Origin: Pyrodictiaceae archaeon
Lineage (GTDB): Archaea; Thermoproteota; Thermoprotei_A; Sulfolobales; Pyrodictiaceae
Length of the DNA: 5,080 nucleotides
Assembly (NCBI GenBank): GCA_027046105.1
Contig: JALTZQ010000053.1
Location: 1-5,080 of the forward strand
Direction: 5' to 3'
Every line of letters begins with the position of its first letter. Position 1 is the stretch's first letter. Position numbers and translations under genes: made by a program. The notes under the pieces are model-generated. The model did not search any database. It saw only the letters and a program-made list of their open reading frames with translations, and was not told the origin of the DNA. Positions 5,002 to 5,080 of the stretch are shown in pieces.

Positions 5002-5080
5002 ATGAAGTATAGTAAACTCCTCATAGTAATAACACTTGTAGTGATTATACTCATCACTGTAGTAACCATGACACTATACC
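5002..5080 (+). CDS. Start of an unidentified membrane-anchored or secreted protein, cut by the window edge
   Basis: Twenty-six codons are visible. They begin MKYSKLL and continue with an unbroken run of Ile, Val, Leu and Thr: a short basic start followed by a hydrophobic core, as in a signal peptide or single membrane anchor. The frame is closed by a TAA at 4936-4938 and has no other ATG, GTG or TTG before 5002, so this is the first possible start. AAGGGT at 4995-5000 is almost touching the ATG, too close for a normal ribosome site. It lies 53 bases after cbiO on the same strand and may be read through from the operon. The function cannot be judged. Confidence 0.6.
   Translation, partial: MKYSKLLIVITLVVIILITVVTMTLY

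Overview
The window looks like a piece of a hyperthermophilic archaeal chromosome, most likely a crenarchaeote of the Desulfurococcales/Pyrodictiaceae type. Four things point there. The triosephosphate isomerase is the short archaeal form, with EPPELIGTG around the catalytic glutamate. Arg and Ile codons favour AGG/AGA and ATA. GTG and TTG starts follow GGTG-type ribosome sites. Genes are tightly packed, with TATA-like boxes just upstream. Two spot-counted 60-base lines gave 40% and 50% GC. I cannot name the species.

Left part, minus strand (1-1521): a plant-type Ntn-hydrolase asparaginase/isoaspartyl peptidase, cut by the left edge, lies downstream of a flavodoxin-fold NAD(P)H-dependent FMN reductase with a cysteine cluster. 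The 128-base gap between them holds a hairpin over the reductase stop codon. A 135-base divergent promoter region (1522-1656) separates the reductase from the plus-strand genes.

Middle and right part, plus strand (1657-5080): triosephosphate isomerase (glycolysis/gluconeogenesis) ends in a hairpin. A 125-base gap with a good TATA box then leads into a four-gene transport operon. It encodes CbiM (substrate-binding membrane protein), a small stand-alone PDGLE protein in the CbiN position, CbiQ (T component) and CbiO (ATPase). Together they form a complete group I ECF-type uptake system for cobalt or nickel. The genes are 23 bases apart (cbiM to the PDGLE gene), overlap by 4 bases (PDGLE to cbiQ) and overlap by 14 bases (cbiQ to cbiO), so co-transcription and translational coupling are likely. 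Nothing here decides between Co2+ and Ni2+. Beyond a stem-loop after cbiO, a new gene starts at 5002 with a hydrophobic N-terminal segment and runs off the window.

No RNA genes, mobile elements, CRISPR arrays or clearly new systems are visible. The points most worth a second look are modest. They are a shorter cbiM start that exposes the metal-binding Met-His N-terminus, paired ARxART motifs in CbiQ, a non-canonical LSLGQ signature in CbiO, AGTG/CACT repeats around the cbi TATA box, and stem-loops at the stop codons that end three gene units.
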